A DNA stretch of 34,733 bases from Candidatus Eiseniibacteriota bacterium (GCA_016712505.1 JADJQY010000024.1:1-34733); one strand, 5' to 3'. Shown: positions 1 through 8,428, numbered from the stretch's first letter. The notes: a model not told the origin generated them from the sequence alone. Translations and numbers: made by a program.

Positions 1-1158
1 GAGCACGAACCCCTCGGCGTCTTCCACCGCCTCCACCGCCGCCACCTGAGGGTTCGTTCCTTCGAGGTAGAGCGACCACTCGTCCGGGTCGAGTTCGACC
101 AGATCGCGCCGCCCGGCTTCTTCGCTCCATTCCCCCAGCAGCTCGATCCGGTAGTCGACCGGAACCTGATCGGGGCGGGCGCGGAAGAGCCCGGTCACCT
201 CGGTCTCCAGATCCGCGGCGTCCCACCCATAGGTGGTCGTGAGCACGCAGTTCTGGCGGAATGCCATTCCGGCGACGCCGGGCGCCCCCCCCGCGGTGAC
301 CCGGATCGGCACCGTGGTGCTGACGAAATCGGTCAGACCATCGCGCGTGAGGCGCGCGCTCAGATTCGTGACTCCAGCCCCGACCGCCTCGATCTGCATG
401 GTCCAAGGGTCTCCGCCCACAACGTGGACCCGTGCGATCGTCGGATCGCCGGTCTCGACCGCGAGGACCGAATTCGGTCGAAGCTGGTCGCGGGGAACGA
501 GGCGCCCGTTGGCCTCGAGCAGCTCGATATCGAGGGGGACCGAGAGTGCGCCGGGGCGCAGCTCCACCGCGCCTCGCACCGCGCCGTGCCGCTCACGCGC
601 GATTTCCTCTCCGCCGCTCGTCAGTCGGAGGCCGGTAAACGCGAACCCTGCGCCGCCGTCTCCCACCTGGACCACCACCTCGCGGGACTCGTAGTGATGG
701 TGCGGAGTCCCCTCGATGGCGTGGATCGGGAAGATCCGGAAGAAGGTCGTGCCGTCCTGCTTGGCTCGCAGCCGGATCCCCCACTTCTCCTGCGGGTGGT
801 TCGAGATGGCGGCGACCGCGGTGTCCCCCACCGACCACTCGAGCCAGTGATCGAGGCACTCGTCGCCGGGCGGCTCGAGAATCAAGCTGTCCTGATCGTA
901 GAAGGTGAAGCTCAAGTCGACGCCTGCCGGATCGATCGGGCGCGAGATCCGTCCCTGGACGACGCGGTCATCCTCGCGAACCACCACGGCGGAGCCGTCG
1001 CGCAGATCCCAGCCGAACGGCACGAAGTGCGAACAGGCCTCGATCGGGGGGAGGTTCCCGTCGAGCAGTCGCTCCCCCATGTCGGCGCAGGAAACGAGCG
1101 CGAAACCGCCTGCGAGCGCGAGCCACTGCAGCGTGGCGCCGGTTGAACCGCGGCTCAT
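1..1158 (-). CDS. Secreted lipoprotein with repeated Ig-like modules (C-terminus off the window)
   Basis: The frame stays open for 386 codons from 1158 to the window edge, so the 3' end is missing. The N-terminus (MSRGSTGATLQWLALAGGFA then LVSC) is a lipoprotein signal with a clear lipobox; the lipidated residue would be Cys24, predicting a membrane-anchored exported protein. The ATG overlaps the TGA of the gene upstream (ATGA, 1155-1158) and has no good Shine-Dalgarno of its own, so translation is probably coupled. The mature part has at least two copies, and the start of a third, of a beta-rich module of about 90 residues with the pattern W-x-(I/M)-x-(L/I)...G-(T/V)-T...(V/I)-P-I/V-x-V. The neighbouring gene has the same module. 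One copy contains HHHYES. The module resembles bacterial Ig-like (Big) folds; function is not recognised. Confidence 0.8.
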   Translation of the reverse strand, partial: MSRGSTGATLQWLALAGGFALVSCADMGERLLDGNLPPIEACSHFVPFGWDLRDGSAVVVREDDRVVQGRISRPIDPAGVDLSFTFYDQDSLILEPPGDECLDHWLEWSVGDTAVAAISNHPQEKWGIRLRAKQDGTTFFRIFPIHAIEGTPHHHYESREVVVQVGDGGAGFAFTGLRLTSGGEEIARERHGAVRGAVELRPGALSVPLDIELLEANGRLVPRDQLRPNSVLAVETGDPTIARVHVVGGDPWTMQIEAVGAGVTNLSARLTRDGLTDFVSTTVPIRVTAGGAPGVAGMAFRQNCVLTTTYGWDAADLETEVTGLFRARPDQVPVDYRIELLGEWSEEAGRRDLVELDPDEWSLYLEGTNPQVAAVEAVEDAEGFVL

Positions 1159-1853
1159 CGAACGTGGATGACGCGGGTGGTGACCGACGCGGTCCCCGGA
1201 GAGTGCCACTCCAGCCAGTACGATCCCAGCGGCAGACCCGCCATCGGCACCGTTCCGTCCGAACCGGCGACCGGAGCGGCCCAGATCAGGCGCCCGGCGG
1301 TGTCGAGCAGACGGACCTCATCACTGCCCCCAGCAGACTGTGCGGCGGGACCGGTGAGCGCGTACCGAAGGTGATCGACGCAGGGGTTGGGCCAGGCGAC
1401 CAGTCCAGGCGCGAGGACCGTCACCGGAACGTCACTCGCCCCAACCACCCGGACCGGAATGGAAGGGGAGGTGTAGTCGACGTGATCGACGAAGAGGATC
1501 TTGATCGCCAGATTGGTCGTGCCGACGTTTTGTCCCGTGAGCTGCAGCGACCAAGGGCCGGTCTGGGCGACCGAAGCGATCACCGCATTGATCGACCACT
1601 GGAGCGTGGCCGGATCGGGAGCAACGAACTCCGCCCCGTTCTCGTCCAGGAAGGTCACGTCCAGGTCGTCGGTCGAGAGGTTGTCCGGCATGGCGAGGGA
1701 GCCGGTGACCGTGTTGCCGACCACCCGGACCACCAGACTGCCGTCCACCCGGAGGAAGAGCCCCTCCGCGGTGATATGGGCATGACCAGCACCGGTGACG
1801 GCGCAGAGTGCGATCCAGGCGGCGGCGGGGGCGACGAGGCGCTTCATGCGCAT
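1155..1853 (-). CDS. Secreted protein, one Ig-like module plus Por/FlgD-like C-terminal domain
   Basis: This 232-residue protein starts at MRMKRLV, preceded by AGGAG eight bases upstream; a longer frame to 1889 has no such site. Residues 1 to about 25 are a signal peptide (VTGAGHA then HITAEG). One beta module follows, similar to those of the downstream lipoprotein: it shares the order F-x-D/E-x-N, W-S-I, W-S-L-Q-L, G-T-T-N-L and P-V-R-V, with HVDY near its end. The last 80 or so residues begin AWPNPCVDHLRYAL and end in a strand-rich G-S-Y-W-L-E-W segment, typical of type IX-sorting/FlgD-like C-terminal domains. The stop overlaps the lipoprotein start by 4 bp, so the two form an operon and probably act together on the cell surface. 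Exact function unknown. Confidence 0.8.
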   Translation of the reverse strand: MRMKRLVAPAAAWIALCAVTGAGHAHITAEGLFLRVDGSLVVRVVGNTVTGSLAMPDNLSTDDLDVTFLDENGAEFVAPDPATLQWSINAVIASVAQTGPWSLQLTGQNVGTTNLAIKILFVDHVDYTSPSIPVRVVGASDVPVTVLAPGLVAWPNPCVDHLRYALTGPAAQSAGGSDEVRLLDTAGRLIWAAPVAGSDGTVPMAGLPLGSYWLEWHSPGTASVTTRVIHVR

Positions 1854-1913
1854 GGTGGGGTCTCCTGTCGTACAGATGTCTACGGGCACGCGAACCGAGC
1901 CTCACGATACGAC

Positions 1914-1947
1914 GATGGGCCCGGCGGAGGAAACCGCCGAGCCCATC
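1914..1947 (-). terminator. Strong hairpin between two minus-strand genes
   Basis: GATGGGC (1914-1920) pairs with GCCCATC (1941-1947). After one mismatch, CGGCGG pairs with CCGCCG around the loop AGGAAA. It lies 66 bp beyond the stop of the Cys-repeat gene, much like the terminator that follows that gene's paralog. No T-run follows on the minus strand, so intrinsic termination is only likely, not shown. Confidence 0.5.
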
Positions 1948-2013
1948 TGGAGTCTCTGGACCTACGCGACCCGGTTGCTCCGTGCGAGGTGCATCCGATG
2001 CGCGTCCGACCGA

Positions 2014-3018
2014 CTAGCGGTAGGTCTGCTTGATCTGGCCCCAGGTCGACTTCTGGGTCGCAACCGGGAGGCAGGGGTTCGGATCGCAGACCGTGTTGTC
2101 GCCGATGTAGTCGCCACCGTGCTCACCGCAGTGGTCCTCGGTGAAGATCTCGCAAACCTCACCCTCGCAGCAGGCGCCGGCCGGCGGGCAGGGGTTCGGA
2201 TCGCAGGTGGTGCCGTCACCCTGGTAAACCGCGTCGTGATCGATGCACTCGCTGGCCGGAACCACCGTGCAGGTACCGTCGACGTGGCAGCAGGCACCCG
2301 TCGCGGCGACGCAGGGGTTCGGATCGCAGTTGGTGTCGTTGCCCTGATACGAGCCGCCGTTGGCGACGCACCCATCGGCGCCGAGCACCGCGCAGCTACC
2401 ATCGCTGAAGCAGCAGGCACCGGTGGCGCCGATCTGCGGACAGGGGGCGCTGCCGGGGGCATCGAAGCCGAGCACGCCGAACGCGGAAACGGGGTCGAGG
2501 TTGGCCGGCACAGCGTCGTCGGCGAAGTTGCCCCCCTGGGTGGGGTGCGGGCCGACGCCGAAGTGGGCCGGCTGGGGCGCGTAGTAGTTGTAACCCGCGA
2601 ACCAGTAGGCCGGAACGAGCACGCCGGTGTTCGCCGTGTTCCAGGTGATCGCGGTGCCGGCGCCCGAGTTGGGCCAGTCACCGGTGGACAGCTCGAAGTC
2701 ACCGCAGGCGCCCTGGGCGACCAGCGTGACCGAGGAATCGTAGTTGACCCCGAAGGTCAGACCCGCCAGGCGGGGCGAGCTGCCCGAGGGGAACGCCGCG
2801 ACGGCAAAGAACACCACCGGGTCGGCGCCGGTGACGCTCGAGACGGCGGCATCGCAGGCGGTCAGGCCGGCCTCGCCGCAGTAGTTCGACTGATCCGGTG
2901 TGTAGGCAATGCTGGTGTTCGCGTGCAGCACGAGCGTACCGCCCGCGTTCGGGCCGGCCACGGCGGCGCCGGTCGCGAGCACGGTCGCGAGAAGAGCAAT
3001 GGAACAGGAAGAACGCAT
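2014..3018 (-). CDS. Secreted Cys-repeat protein with C-terminal WGQIKQTYR tail
   Basis: This is a 334-residue exported protein. Residues 1-21 (MRSSCSIALLATVLATGAAV) form a signal peptide, which sets the start at 3018; a weak GGAG lies close upstream. Residues about 25-190 form a beta-rich domain (DPVVFFAVAAFPSGSSPRL, YWFAGYNYY). Three Cys-rich repeats of about 37 residues follow (about 200-236, 241-277 and 281-316), each with G-A-C-C at the start and CDPNPC at the end, six cysteines apiece and probably disulfide-bonded. The protein ends in STWGQIKQTYR. Such repeats are known in secreted proteins of Planctomycetes and Eisenbacteria-like genomes, without assigned function. A decayed paralog lies immediately upstream at 3337-4264 and shares the tail. 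Surface or extracellular location is inferred. Confidence 0.85.
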   Translation of the reverse strand: MRSSCSIALLATVLATGAAVAGPNAGGTLVLHANTSIAYTPDQSNYCGEAGLTACDAAVSSVTGADPVVFFAVAAFPSGSSPRLAGLTFGVNYDSSVTLVAQGACGDFELSTGDWPNSGAGTAITWNTANTGVLVPAYWFAGYNYYAPQPAHFGVGPHPTQGGNFADDAVPANLDPVSAFGVLGFDAPGSAPCPQIGATGACCFSDGSCAVLGADGCVANGGSYQGNDTNCDPNPCVAATGACCHVDGTCTVVPASECIDHDAVYQGDGTTCDPNPCPPAGACCEGEVCEIFTEDHCGEHGGDYIGDNTVCDPNPCLPVATQKSTWGQIKQTYR

Positions 3019-3231
3019 CGCTCCGTAGGGCGTTTGTCTCAAACCGTTTGCTGTCAGTCCGGCGGAACGAACTGATATCAGCTTACCGGAATTCTTCCGG
3101 CCGTCCAGCAGAAATTCCCTCAGAAGCGCAACTGCGACCGTGGGTTGCGGTTGCCACGGGTCCGCGGAATATGGGGGATTTCGCGCGGTGAGCGAAACCT
3201 CGGGGGTCGGGAGCGCCGGCGGCCGGCCGGA

Positions 3232-3272
3232 CAAAAAGCGACGGCTCGGCGCAAGAGGGCGTCGAGCCGTCG
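3232..3272 (-). terminator. Intrinsic terminator after the decayed Cys-repeat gene
   Basis: A perfect 10-bp stem, CGACGGCTCG (3239-3248) with CGAGCCGTCG (3263-3272), encloses a 14-nt loop. Read on the minus strand it is followed by CTTTTTGT. It lies about 65 bp beyond the pseudogene stop and is the best intrinsic terminator in the window. The rest of 3019-3336 shows no gene and presumably also holds the promoter of the intact copy. Confidence 0.85.
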
Positions 3273-3336
3273 CGGATTTCAGCTCGTCGAGCGCCTGATG
3301 TGCCTGGGCACCGGCGCAGGGGGTGCGCCTCGGCTT

Positions 3337-4264
3337 CTACCGATAGACTTGCTTGATCTGACCCCAGCTCGACCTCTGGGTCGCCACCGGGAGACAGGGG
3401 TTCGGGTTGCAGGTCGTGTTGTCGCCGATGTAGTCGCCACCGTGCTCACCGCAGTGGTCCTCGGTGAAGATCTCGCACACCTCGCCCTGACAGCAGCCGC
3501 CGGCCAGCGGGCAGGGGTTCGGGACGCTCCCCTGGTAGACTCAGGTCGATGCACTCGCTGGCCGGAACGACCGTACAGGTCCCATCGACGTGACAGCAGG
3601 CCCAATTGCGGGGTTCGGGGCCGCAGGTGCTGTTGTCCCCTGATAGGTACCACGGTTCTGGACGCAGGCAGCGGCATTCAGCACCGCGCAGCTACCGTCG
3701 CTGAAACAGCAGGCGCCGGGGGTTGGCCCCGAAGCAGGGGTGCCGCCAGCGGCGTCGAAGCCGAGAACACCGAGCGAGGATCGGATCCAGATTGGCGGGC
3801 ACACGTCGTCGCCGAACAACCCGCCACCTAGGGGTGCGGAATGAGGCGAAGTGCCGGCTGGGGAGCGTAGTAATTGTAGCCCGCGAACCAGTAGGCCGTG
3901 ACCAGGTCCCCCGTTTGGGCCACGTTCCAGGTGACGGCGGTACCAGATCCGGAAGCTGGCCAGTCACCAGTAGGGAGTTCGAAATCCCCGCAGGCTCCCT
4001 GGGCCGTAAGCACGATGCCTGCATCGTAGGAGATCCCAAAGGTCATCGCGGCCAGACGCGGGGAGCTACCGGGGGCGAACGCGGCAATGGCGAAAAACAC
4101 CACTGGGTCGGCACCGGTGACGTGCGAGACCACGGCGTCACAGGCAGACCGGCCTCCGCATATCGACTATCGTACAATGCTGGTGTTGGCGCCAATCGCG
4201 CATTTGGTGCCACAGCAGCGGCGCGAAGAATCGCGAATCCGGCGATGCCACAGGCAGTACGCAT
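3337..4264 (-). pseudogene. Decayed tandem paralog of the Cys-repeat secreted protein
   Basis: It keeps an ideal start: AAGGAGG five bases before the ATG at 4264, then the signal peptide MRTACGIAGFAILRAAAVAP. Homology to the intact gene at 2014-3018 then jumps between all three frames. ANTSIV and SHVTGADPVVFFAIAAF are in different frames, the beta domain ends prematurely after PQPALRLIPHP, and the first two Cys repeats have lost pieces near 3520-3547, 3600-3650, 3775-3795 and 3825-3850. The 3' end is well kept: the third repeat and the tail SSWGQIKQVYR then TAG, with DNA nearly identical to the intact copy. Many independent deletions argue for a true pseudogene rather than a single sequencing error. 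A recent tandem duplication followed by decay of one copy is the simplest reading. Confidence 0.8.
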
Positions 4265-4413
4265 CGGTTCCTCCTTCTGACGCCCCCCCTGGGGCGCCGA
4301 GAGCGGTCCACTTCTCGGACTTCGAGGGGGGAGAGGTAGACATCAGTCTATCGCAGTTCAGCCGGATAGGAGCCGACATTTCCGCCGGCGGCCGAGGTCC
4401 AATGGCGTCTCGG

Positions 4414-5799
4414 CTAGAACGCGTCCGACTCCACGCCGTCGGCCAGCGATTCGAAGCGGGCCAGTTCGCCGATCCAGGCCAGGCGGACGGTGCCGGTCGG
4501 TCCGTTGCGGTGCTTGCCGATGATCACCTCGGCGACGCCGCGCACCTCCTCCTTCTGCGGGCGGTAGAACTCCTCGCGGAAGATGAAGCAGACGAGGTCG
4601 GCGTCCTGTTCGATCGCGCCCGACTCGCGAAGGTCGGAGAGCATCGGGCGCTTGTCCTCGCGCTGCTCGACCGCGCGAGAGAGCTGCGAGAGGGCAATGA
4701 TCGGGATCTCCAGTTCCTTGGCCAGCGCCTTGAGCGAGCGGGAGATCTGCGAGATCTCCTGCTGGCGGCTCTCCGGGTTGGAGTAGCCGCGGGCGAGCTG
4801 GAGGTAGTCGACCACGATCAAGGCCAGCCCCTGCTCCTTCTTGAGCCGTCGCGCCTTGGCCCGCATCTCCATCACGCTGATCGCGGGGGTGTCGTCGATG
4901 AAGAGCGGAGCCTCGGAGAGGACGCCGGCGGCCATGGCGAGCGACTGCCACTCCTCCGGACGAAGGTAGCCGGTGCGCAGACGGTGGGCCGGGATCCGGG
5001 CCTGGGAGGAGAGCATCCTCATCACCAGCTGCTCTTTGCTCATTTCGAGCGAGAAGATGCCGACCGGGAGTCGTTCCTTGACCGCGACATGCTCGGCCAC
5101 GTTCATGGCGAAGGAGGTCTTGCCCATCGACGGACGGCCGGCCACGATGATCATGTCGGCCCGCTGGAATCCGGCGGTCATCTTGTCCATGTCGAGGTAG
5201 CCGGTCGGGACGCCGGTCACCGCGCGCTTGTTGTCGGCGACCTCCTGGATGATGTCGACCGCCCGGGGCAGGAGCTGCTTCAGCGGGATGAAGCCGCGCT
5301 TCATGCGCGGATCGTTGATCCCGAAGATCAGTTCCTCGGCGCGATCGATGAGGTGGCCCGAGGTGTCGCTCGCCTCGTAGCCGCGCTGGACGATCTCGGT
5401 CGCGACCTCGATCAGCTTCCGCAGCACCGCCTTCTCGAGCACGATGTTCGAGTGGTACTCGACGTTTGCCGCGGTCGGGACCTGATCGAGCAGGGTCGAG
5501 ATATAGGCCGCACCCCCCACCCCGTCGAGCTGGCCCCGCTTGCGGAGTTCCTCGGTCAAGGTGATCAGGTCGGGCGACTCGTTGCGGTCGTACAGCTCGA
5601 GGATCGCCTCGAACACCTTGCGGTGCGCGTCGCGGTAGAAGCAGGACGAATCGAGGATCTCGGTCGCGCGGCCGATCGCCTCCTTCTCGAGCAGCATCGC
5701 CCCGAGCACCGACATCTCGGCGTCGACCGCCTGCGGCGGAACGCGCCCTGCGGCGACGTGGGTCGATTCTCCGGATCCGATTCGTTCGCGCAGCGACAT
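4414..5799 (-). CDS. dnaB: Replicative DNA helicase DnaB
   Basis: This 461-residue protein is the ring-shaped 5'-3' helicase that unwinds the replication fork and recruits primase. The N-terminal domain (about 18-125) opens with VPPQAVDAEMSVLGAMLL, the standard DnaB start. The RecA-like domain has Walker A GRPSMGKT at 221-228, IFSLEMSKEQL at about 248-258, Walker B LIVVDYLQL at 327-335 and the IALSQLSRAVEQR arginine-finger region. The tail KHRNGPTG is typical of the family. Length is normal and no intein is present. The start at 5799 is chosen because family similarity begins there and GAGG lies six bases upstream; an in-frame extension to 5913 is low-complexity. It is the last gene of a minus-strand block after the uracil-DNA glycosylase, 128 bp away. 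Confidence 0.97.
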   Translation of the reverse strand: MSLRERIGSGESTHVAAGRVPPQAVDAEMSVLGAMLLEKEAIGRATEILDSSCFYRDAHRKVFEAILELYDRNESPDLITLTEELRKRGQLDGVGGAAYISTLLDQVPTAANVEYHSNIVLEKAVLRKLIEVATEIVQRGYEASDTSGHLIDRAEELIFGINDPRMKRGFIPLKQLLPRAVDIIQEVADNKRAVTGVPTGYLDMDKMTAGFQRADMIIVAGRPSMGKTSFAMNVAEHVAVKERLPVGIFSLEMSKEQLVMRMLSSQARIPAHRLRTGYLRPEEWQSLAMAAGVLSEAPLFIDDTPAISVMEMRAKARRLKKEQGLALIVVDYLQLARGYSNPESRQQEISQISRSLKALAKELEIPIIALSQLSRAVEQREDKRPMLSDLRESGAIEQDADLVCFIFREEFYRPQKEEVRGVAEVIIGKHRNGPTGTVRLAWIGELARFESLADGVESDAF

Positions 5800-5858
5800 G
5801 GGTGCCTCGGGAAATGGTCTTCGGAAACCTGCTGGGTCTTCGATGGTCCTGGTTGCGG

Positions 5859-5906
5859 CCTGCCTGGTGGCCGGCCTGCGTCGTCGCCGGCCTGCGTGGT
5901 GGCCGG
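5859..5906. repeat. Three tandem 16-bp units upstream of dnaB
   Basis: Units CCTGCCTGGTGGCCGG, CCTGCGTCGTCGCCGG and CCTGCGTGGTGGCCGG lie at 5859-5874, 5875-5890 and 5891-5906. They fill much of the 128-bp gap between the glycosylase stop and dnaB start, so they may be operator-like or simply slippage-prone sequence. Confidence 0.8.
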
Positions 5907-5927
5907 TCGGCAACCCGCCGGCGGCCG

Positions 5928-6965
5928 CTATTCGTCGAGCTTCTTGCGCAGGAGCTGCACGTCCTCCCAGACCGTCGCCTTGAGGTTTGGATTCCGGAGC
6001 AGCGCCGCAGGATGGTAGGTCGGCATCACCGGGATCCCCCGGTAGGCGAACCAGCGCCCGCGTAGTTTACCGATCGGCTCGCTCGTTTCGAGCAGATATT
6101 GACTGGCGAACAGGCCCAGGGTGCAGATTACCTTCGGCTTCAGGATCTCGAGCTGTCGGGTGAGGTACGGTCCGCAGGCCAGGATCTCGTCCGGCGCCGG
6201 GTTCCGGTTCTCCGGCGGACGACATTTCAGGATGTTGCAGATGTAGACCTGCTCCCGATCGAGACCGATCGCTTCTATGATCTTGGTCAGGAGCTGCCCG
6301 GCGCGACCCACGAAGGGAAATCCCTGGCGATCTTCGTCCGCACCCGGAGCCTCGCCGACGAAGACCAGCGGCACGCGCGCGTCTCCCCCCGCGAACACGA
6401 CCTGACTGCGCGTCTCGCACAGCGCACACTTCCGGCAGACGAGCGCTTCCTGGCGCAGCGCCTCGAGTTGCTCCGCCCAGTCGGCGTCGCGCCCCGTGGC
6501 GGCTGGTGGGGCACCCCAGACCGGACGCTTGCTCGGCGCGCCCGGTGTTCCGGGGGTCGACATCCCGGAGGTCGCCCCCGATGTCGGCGGCCCAGATGTC
6601 GACGGCCCCAGTGCCCCCGCCTCGCTCGCGGGTCGGGATACAGGACCGGGTGAACCCGCGCCCGGTGCCGCAGGTCCTGGCATTCCCGCAGCAGCAGGTG
6701 GCCCGCTCCGCGCCGCGGACTCCACGCGCGCCTGCGCCGGGAGGACCGCGCCTCGCGGCGCCTGCACCCGTCCGGGACCGGCGGTCGCCTCCTTCATCAG
6801 ATCACGCACCCGGGCCGCCAGTTCCGGGTCGGCCCAGAAGCGGACGCCGCGGCGGTAATCTTCCTCGGCCAGGCGCAGCACTTCGCGCGCGGCCCATTGG
6901 GTCAGGTCCTCGCTCTCGGTGCGGTCGTCGTTCTCGCGCAGATTCTCGTGCAGATCCTGGGTCAT
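5928..6965 (-). CDS. Type-4 (Fe-S) uracil-DNA glycosylase with long N-terminal extension
   Basis: This 345-residue protein excises uracil from DNA arising from cytosine deamination, starting base-excision repair. The catalytic domain is residues about 165-345. The four cluster cysteines are visible: CRKC (177, 180), KCRPPENR (248) and ACGPYL (264). The motif VGEAPGADED (203-212) and the HPA motif (H318) are in place. Residues 1-60 form a charged helical segment (LTQWAAREVLRLAEEDYRRG), joined by a Pro/Gly/Ala/Ser/Thr linker of about 90 residues. Such N-terminal extensions occur in some family-4 glycosylases. The start at 6965 overlaps the coaBC stop by 4 bp (ATGA) and has only a weak Shine-Dalgarno, suggesting coupled translation. 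Confidence 0.93.
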   Translation of the reverse strand: MTQDLHENLRENDDRTESEDLTQWAAREVLRLAEEDYRRGVRFWADPELAARVRDLMKEATAGPGRVQAPRGAVLPAQARVESAARSGPPAAAGMPGPAAPGAGSPGPVSRPASEAGALGPSTSGPPTSGATSGMSTPGTPGAPSKRPVWGAPPAATGRDADWAEQLEALRQEALVCRKCALCETRSQVVFAGGDARVPLVFVGEAPGADEDRQGFPFVGRAGQLLTKIIEAIGLDREQVYICNILKCRPPENRNPAPDEILACGPYLTRQLEILKPKVICTLGLFASQYLLETSEPIGKLRGRWFAYRGIPVMPTYHPAALLRNPNLKATVWEDVQLLRKKLDE

Positions 6966-8428
6966 CGTGGTGCTTTCTTTCGCGAGCCGCCGCGCGGGGG
7001 CTTCTGCGGGTTGGCGGACGGCCCGCTCCTTCGGGGCGTGGCCGTGCGTCGGGGGTTCTTGGTCGAGGGCTTCGTCTTGGGCTTCGCGCCCGCGGTGGTC
7101 GGCACGAGCGAAAGCACCGGCGCGATCGGCCGGGGGGCGGGCAGACCATCGAGCAGTGCGCGCGCGGCGTCGTACTTGCTGAGCAATCCAAGCTCGCGCG
7201 TCCGTCCGTCGGCATAGAGCAGCGTGATCCGGTTGGTGTCCCCCCCGAACTGGGAGTCGCTCTCCAGCGGATTGTTGAGCGCGATCAGGTCGCACCCCTT
7301 CTCCTGGAGCTTCCGCCGGGCCCGCGCCACGCGCTCCCGGGGCGTTCCACCCCACTCGAGCGCGAATCCGACGGTCAACTTTCCCTCTCGCTGCCCGCGC
7401 AAGGAGGCGAGGAGATCGGGATTGGGCACGAGATCGACTCGCATCGACGCCTCGCCGCTCGGCAGCTTCACCGCGTGCGCCCGGCGCGGTCGATAGTCGG
7501 CCACGGCGGCTGCCATCACCAGGAGATCGAAGTCGGCGTGGAGATGATGGAGCGCGTTCCCCATCTCCTCCGCGGTGCGCACCGGCAGCAAGGTGACGCC
7601 CGAGGGCGGAGGGGTCGACGTGGCGGCGTGGATCACGGTCACGTCGTAGCCAAGATCCCGTCCCGCCTCCGCCACCGCGAATCCCATCTTGCCGCTCGAA
7701 CGGTTCGAGATGCAGCGCACCGGGTCGATCGGCTCTTCGGTCCCTCCCGCCGTGACGAGCAAACGCCCGCGGCGCACGCCGCTCAGCAGTCTGCGAACCG
7801 CGCCGAGGATCTCCTCCGGTTCGGCCATCCGCCCGGCCCCGTATTCACCACAGGCGAGCTCGCCCGTTCCCGGATCGACGAACTGCGCCCCCCGCTCCAT
7901 CAACTGGCGGACGTTGGCCCGCACCGCTGGATGCTCCCACATCCGCGTATTCATCGCCGGGCAGAACAGGACCGGCACGGTCGAGGCGAGAAGAGTGGTG
8001 GAGAGCGCATCGTCGCAGATTCCGTTTGCGACCTTGCCGAGCAGATTCGCGGTGGCGGGGGCGACCACGATCAGGTCGGCTTCGCGCGTGGCGCGGATGT
8101 GCTCGATGCCGGAGGCGGACCGCGGCCCCTCTCCCCCGACCACGGTTGCTGATTCCATCGGACGGTCCGACTCCGCAACGCGAAGTACCGCACCGCCGGA
8201 ACTGTCGCTCAACTCCCATCCGGCGGTCGGCCCGACCGGCGGGCCGAACTGTTCCACCGTGACCGGACGGTTGCTCAGGGTGGCGAGCGTAAGCGGGGTG
8301 ATGAACTCGGTGGCCGCTCGGGTCATCACCACGGTGACCTCGATCCCGGCTTTGGTGAAGAGGCGGACCAGCTCGGCCGACTTGTAGGCGGCGATCGACC
8401 CGGCGACCCCCAAGACAACCCGTGCCAT
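6962..8428 (-). CDS. coaBC: Bifunctional phosphopantothenoylcysteine decarboxylase/phosphopantothenate-cysteine ligase
   Basis: CoaBC joins cysteine to 4'-phosphopantothenate (CoaB) and decarboxylates the product (CoaC, FMN-dependent) in coenzyme A synthesis. CoaC features: GVAGSIAAYKSAEL at 7-20, the active-site EHIR (H110), APATANLLGKVANG, PAMNTRMW at 158-165 and the lid cysteine C193. CoaB begins near VTAGGTEEPIDPVR (225-238) with SNRSSGKMG and later VGFALE. Two oddities: the stretch between the FMN part and H110 is about 35 residues longer than in E. coli (H75), and the last 45 or so residues are a Lys/Arg/Pro-rich tail (KPKTKPSTKNPRR...). AGGAGG precedes the ATG by about 7 bases. It follows gmk by 41 bp and overlaps the glycosylase gene downstream. 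Confidence 0.95.
   Translation of the reverse strand: MARVVLGVAGSIAAYKSAELVRLFTKAGIEVTVVMTRAATEFITPLTLATLSNRPVTVEQFGPPVGPTAGWELSDSSGGAVLRVAESDRPMESATVVGGEGPRSASGIEHIRATREADLIVVAPATANLLGKVANGICDDALSTTLLASTVPVLFCPAMNTRMWEHPAVRANVRQLMERGAQFVDPGTGELACGEYGAGRMAEPEEILGAVRRLLSGVRRGRLLVTAGGTEEPIDPVRCISNRSSGKMGFAVAEAGRDLGYDVTVIHAATSTPPPSGVTLLPVRTAEEMGNALHHLHADFDLLVMAAAVADYRPRRAHAVKLPSGEASMRVDLVPNPDLLASLRGQREGKLTVGFALEWGGTPRERVARARRKLQEKGCDLIALNNPLESDSQFGGDTNRITLLYADGRTRELGLLSKYDAARALLDGLPAPRPIAPVLSLVPTTAGAKPKTKPSTKNPRRTATPRRSGPSANPQKPPRGGSRKKAPR

Noticed and set aside
1795..3075. 426-codon plus-strand frame rich in Val/Ala/Gly
   Set aside because: Shadow of the Cys-repeat gene; its internal repetition only mirrors the real protein's repeats.
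4087..6018. 643-codon plus-strand frame opposite dnaB
   Set aside because: Antisense shadow of dnaB in high-GC DNA; the minus strand encodes an unmistakable helicase.
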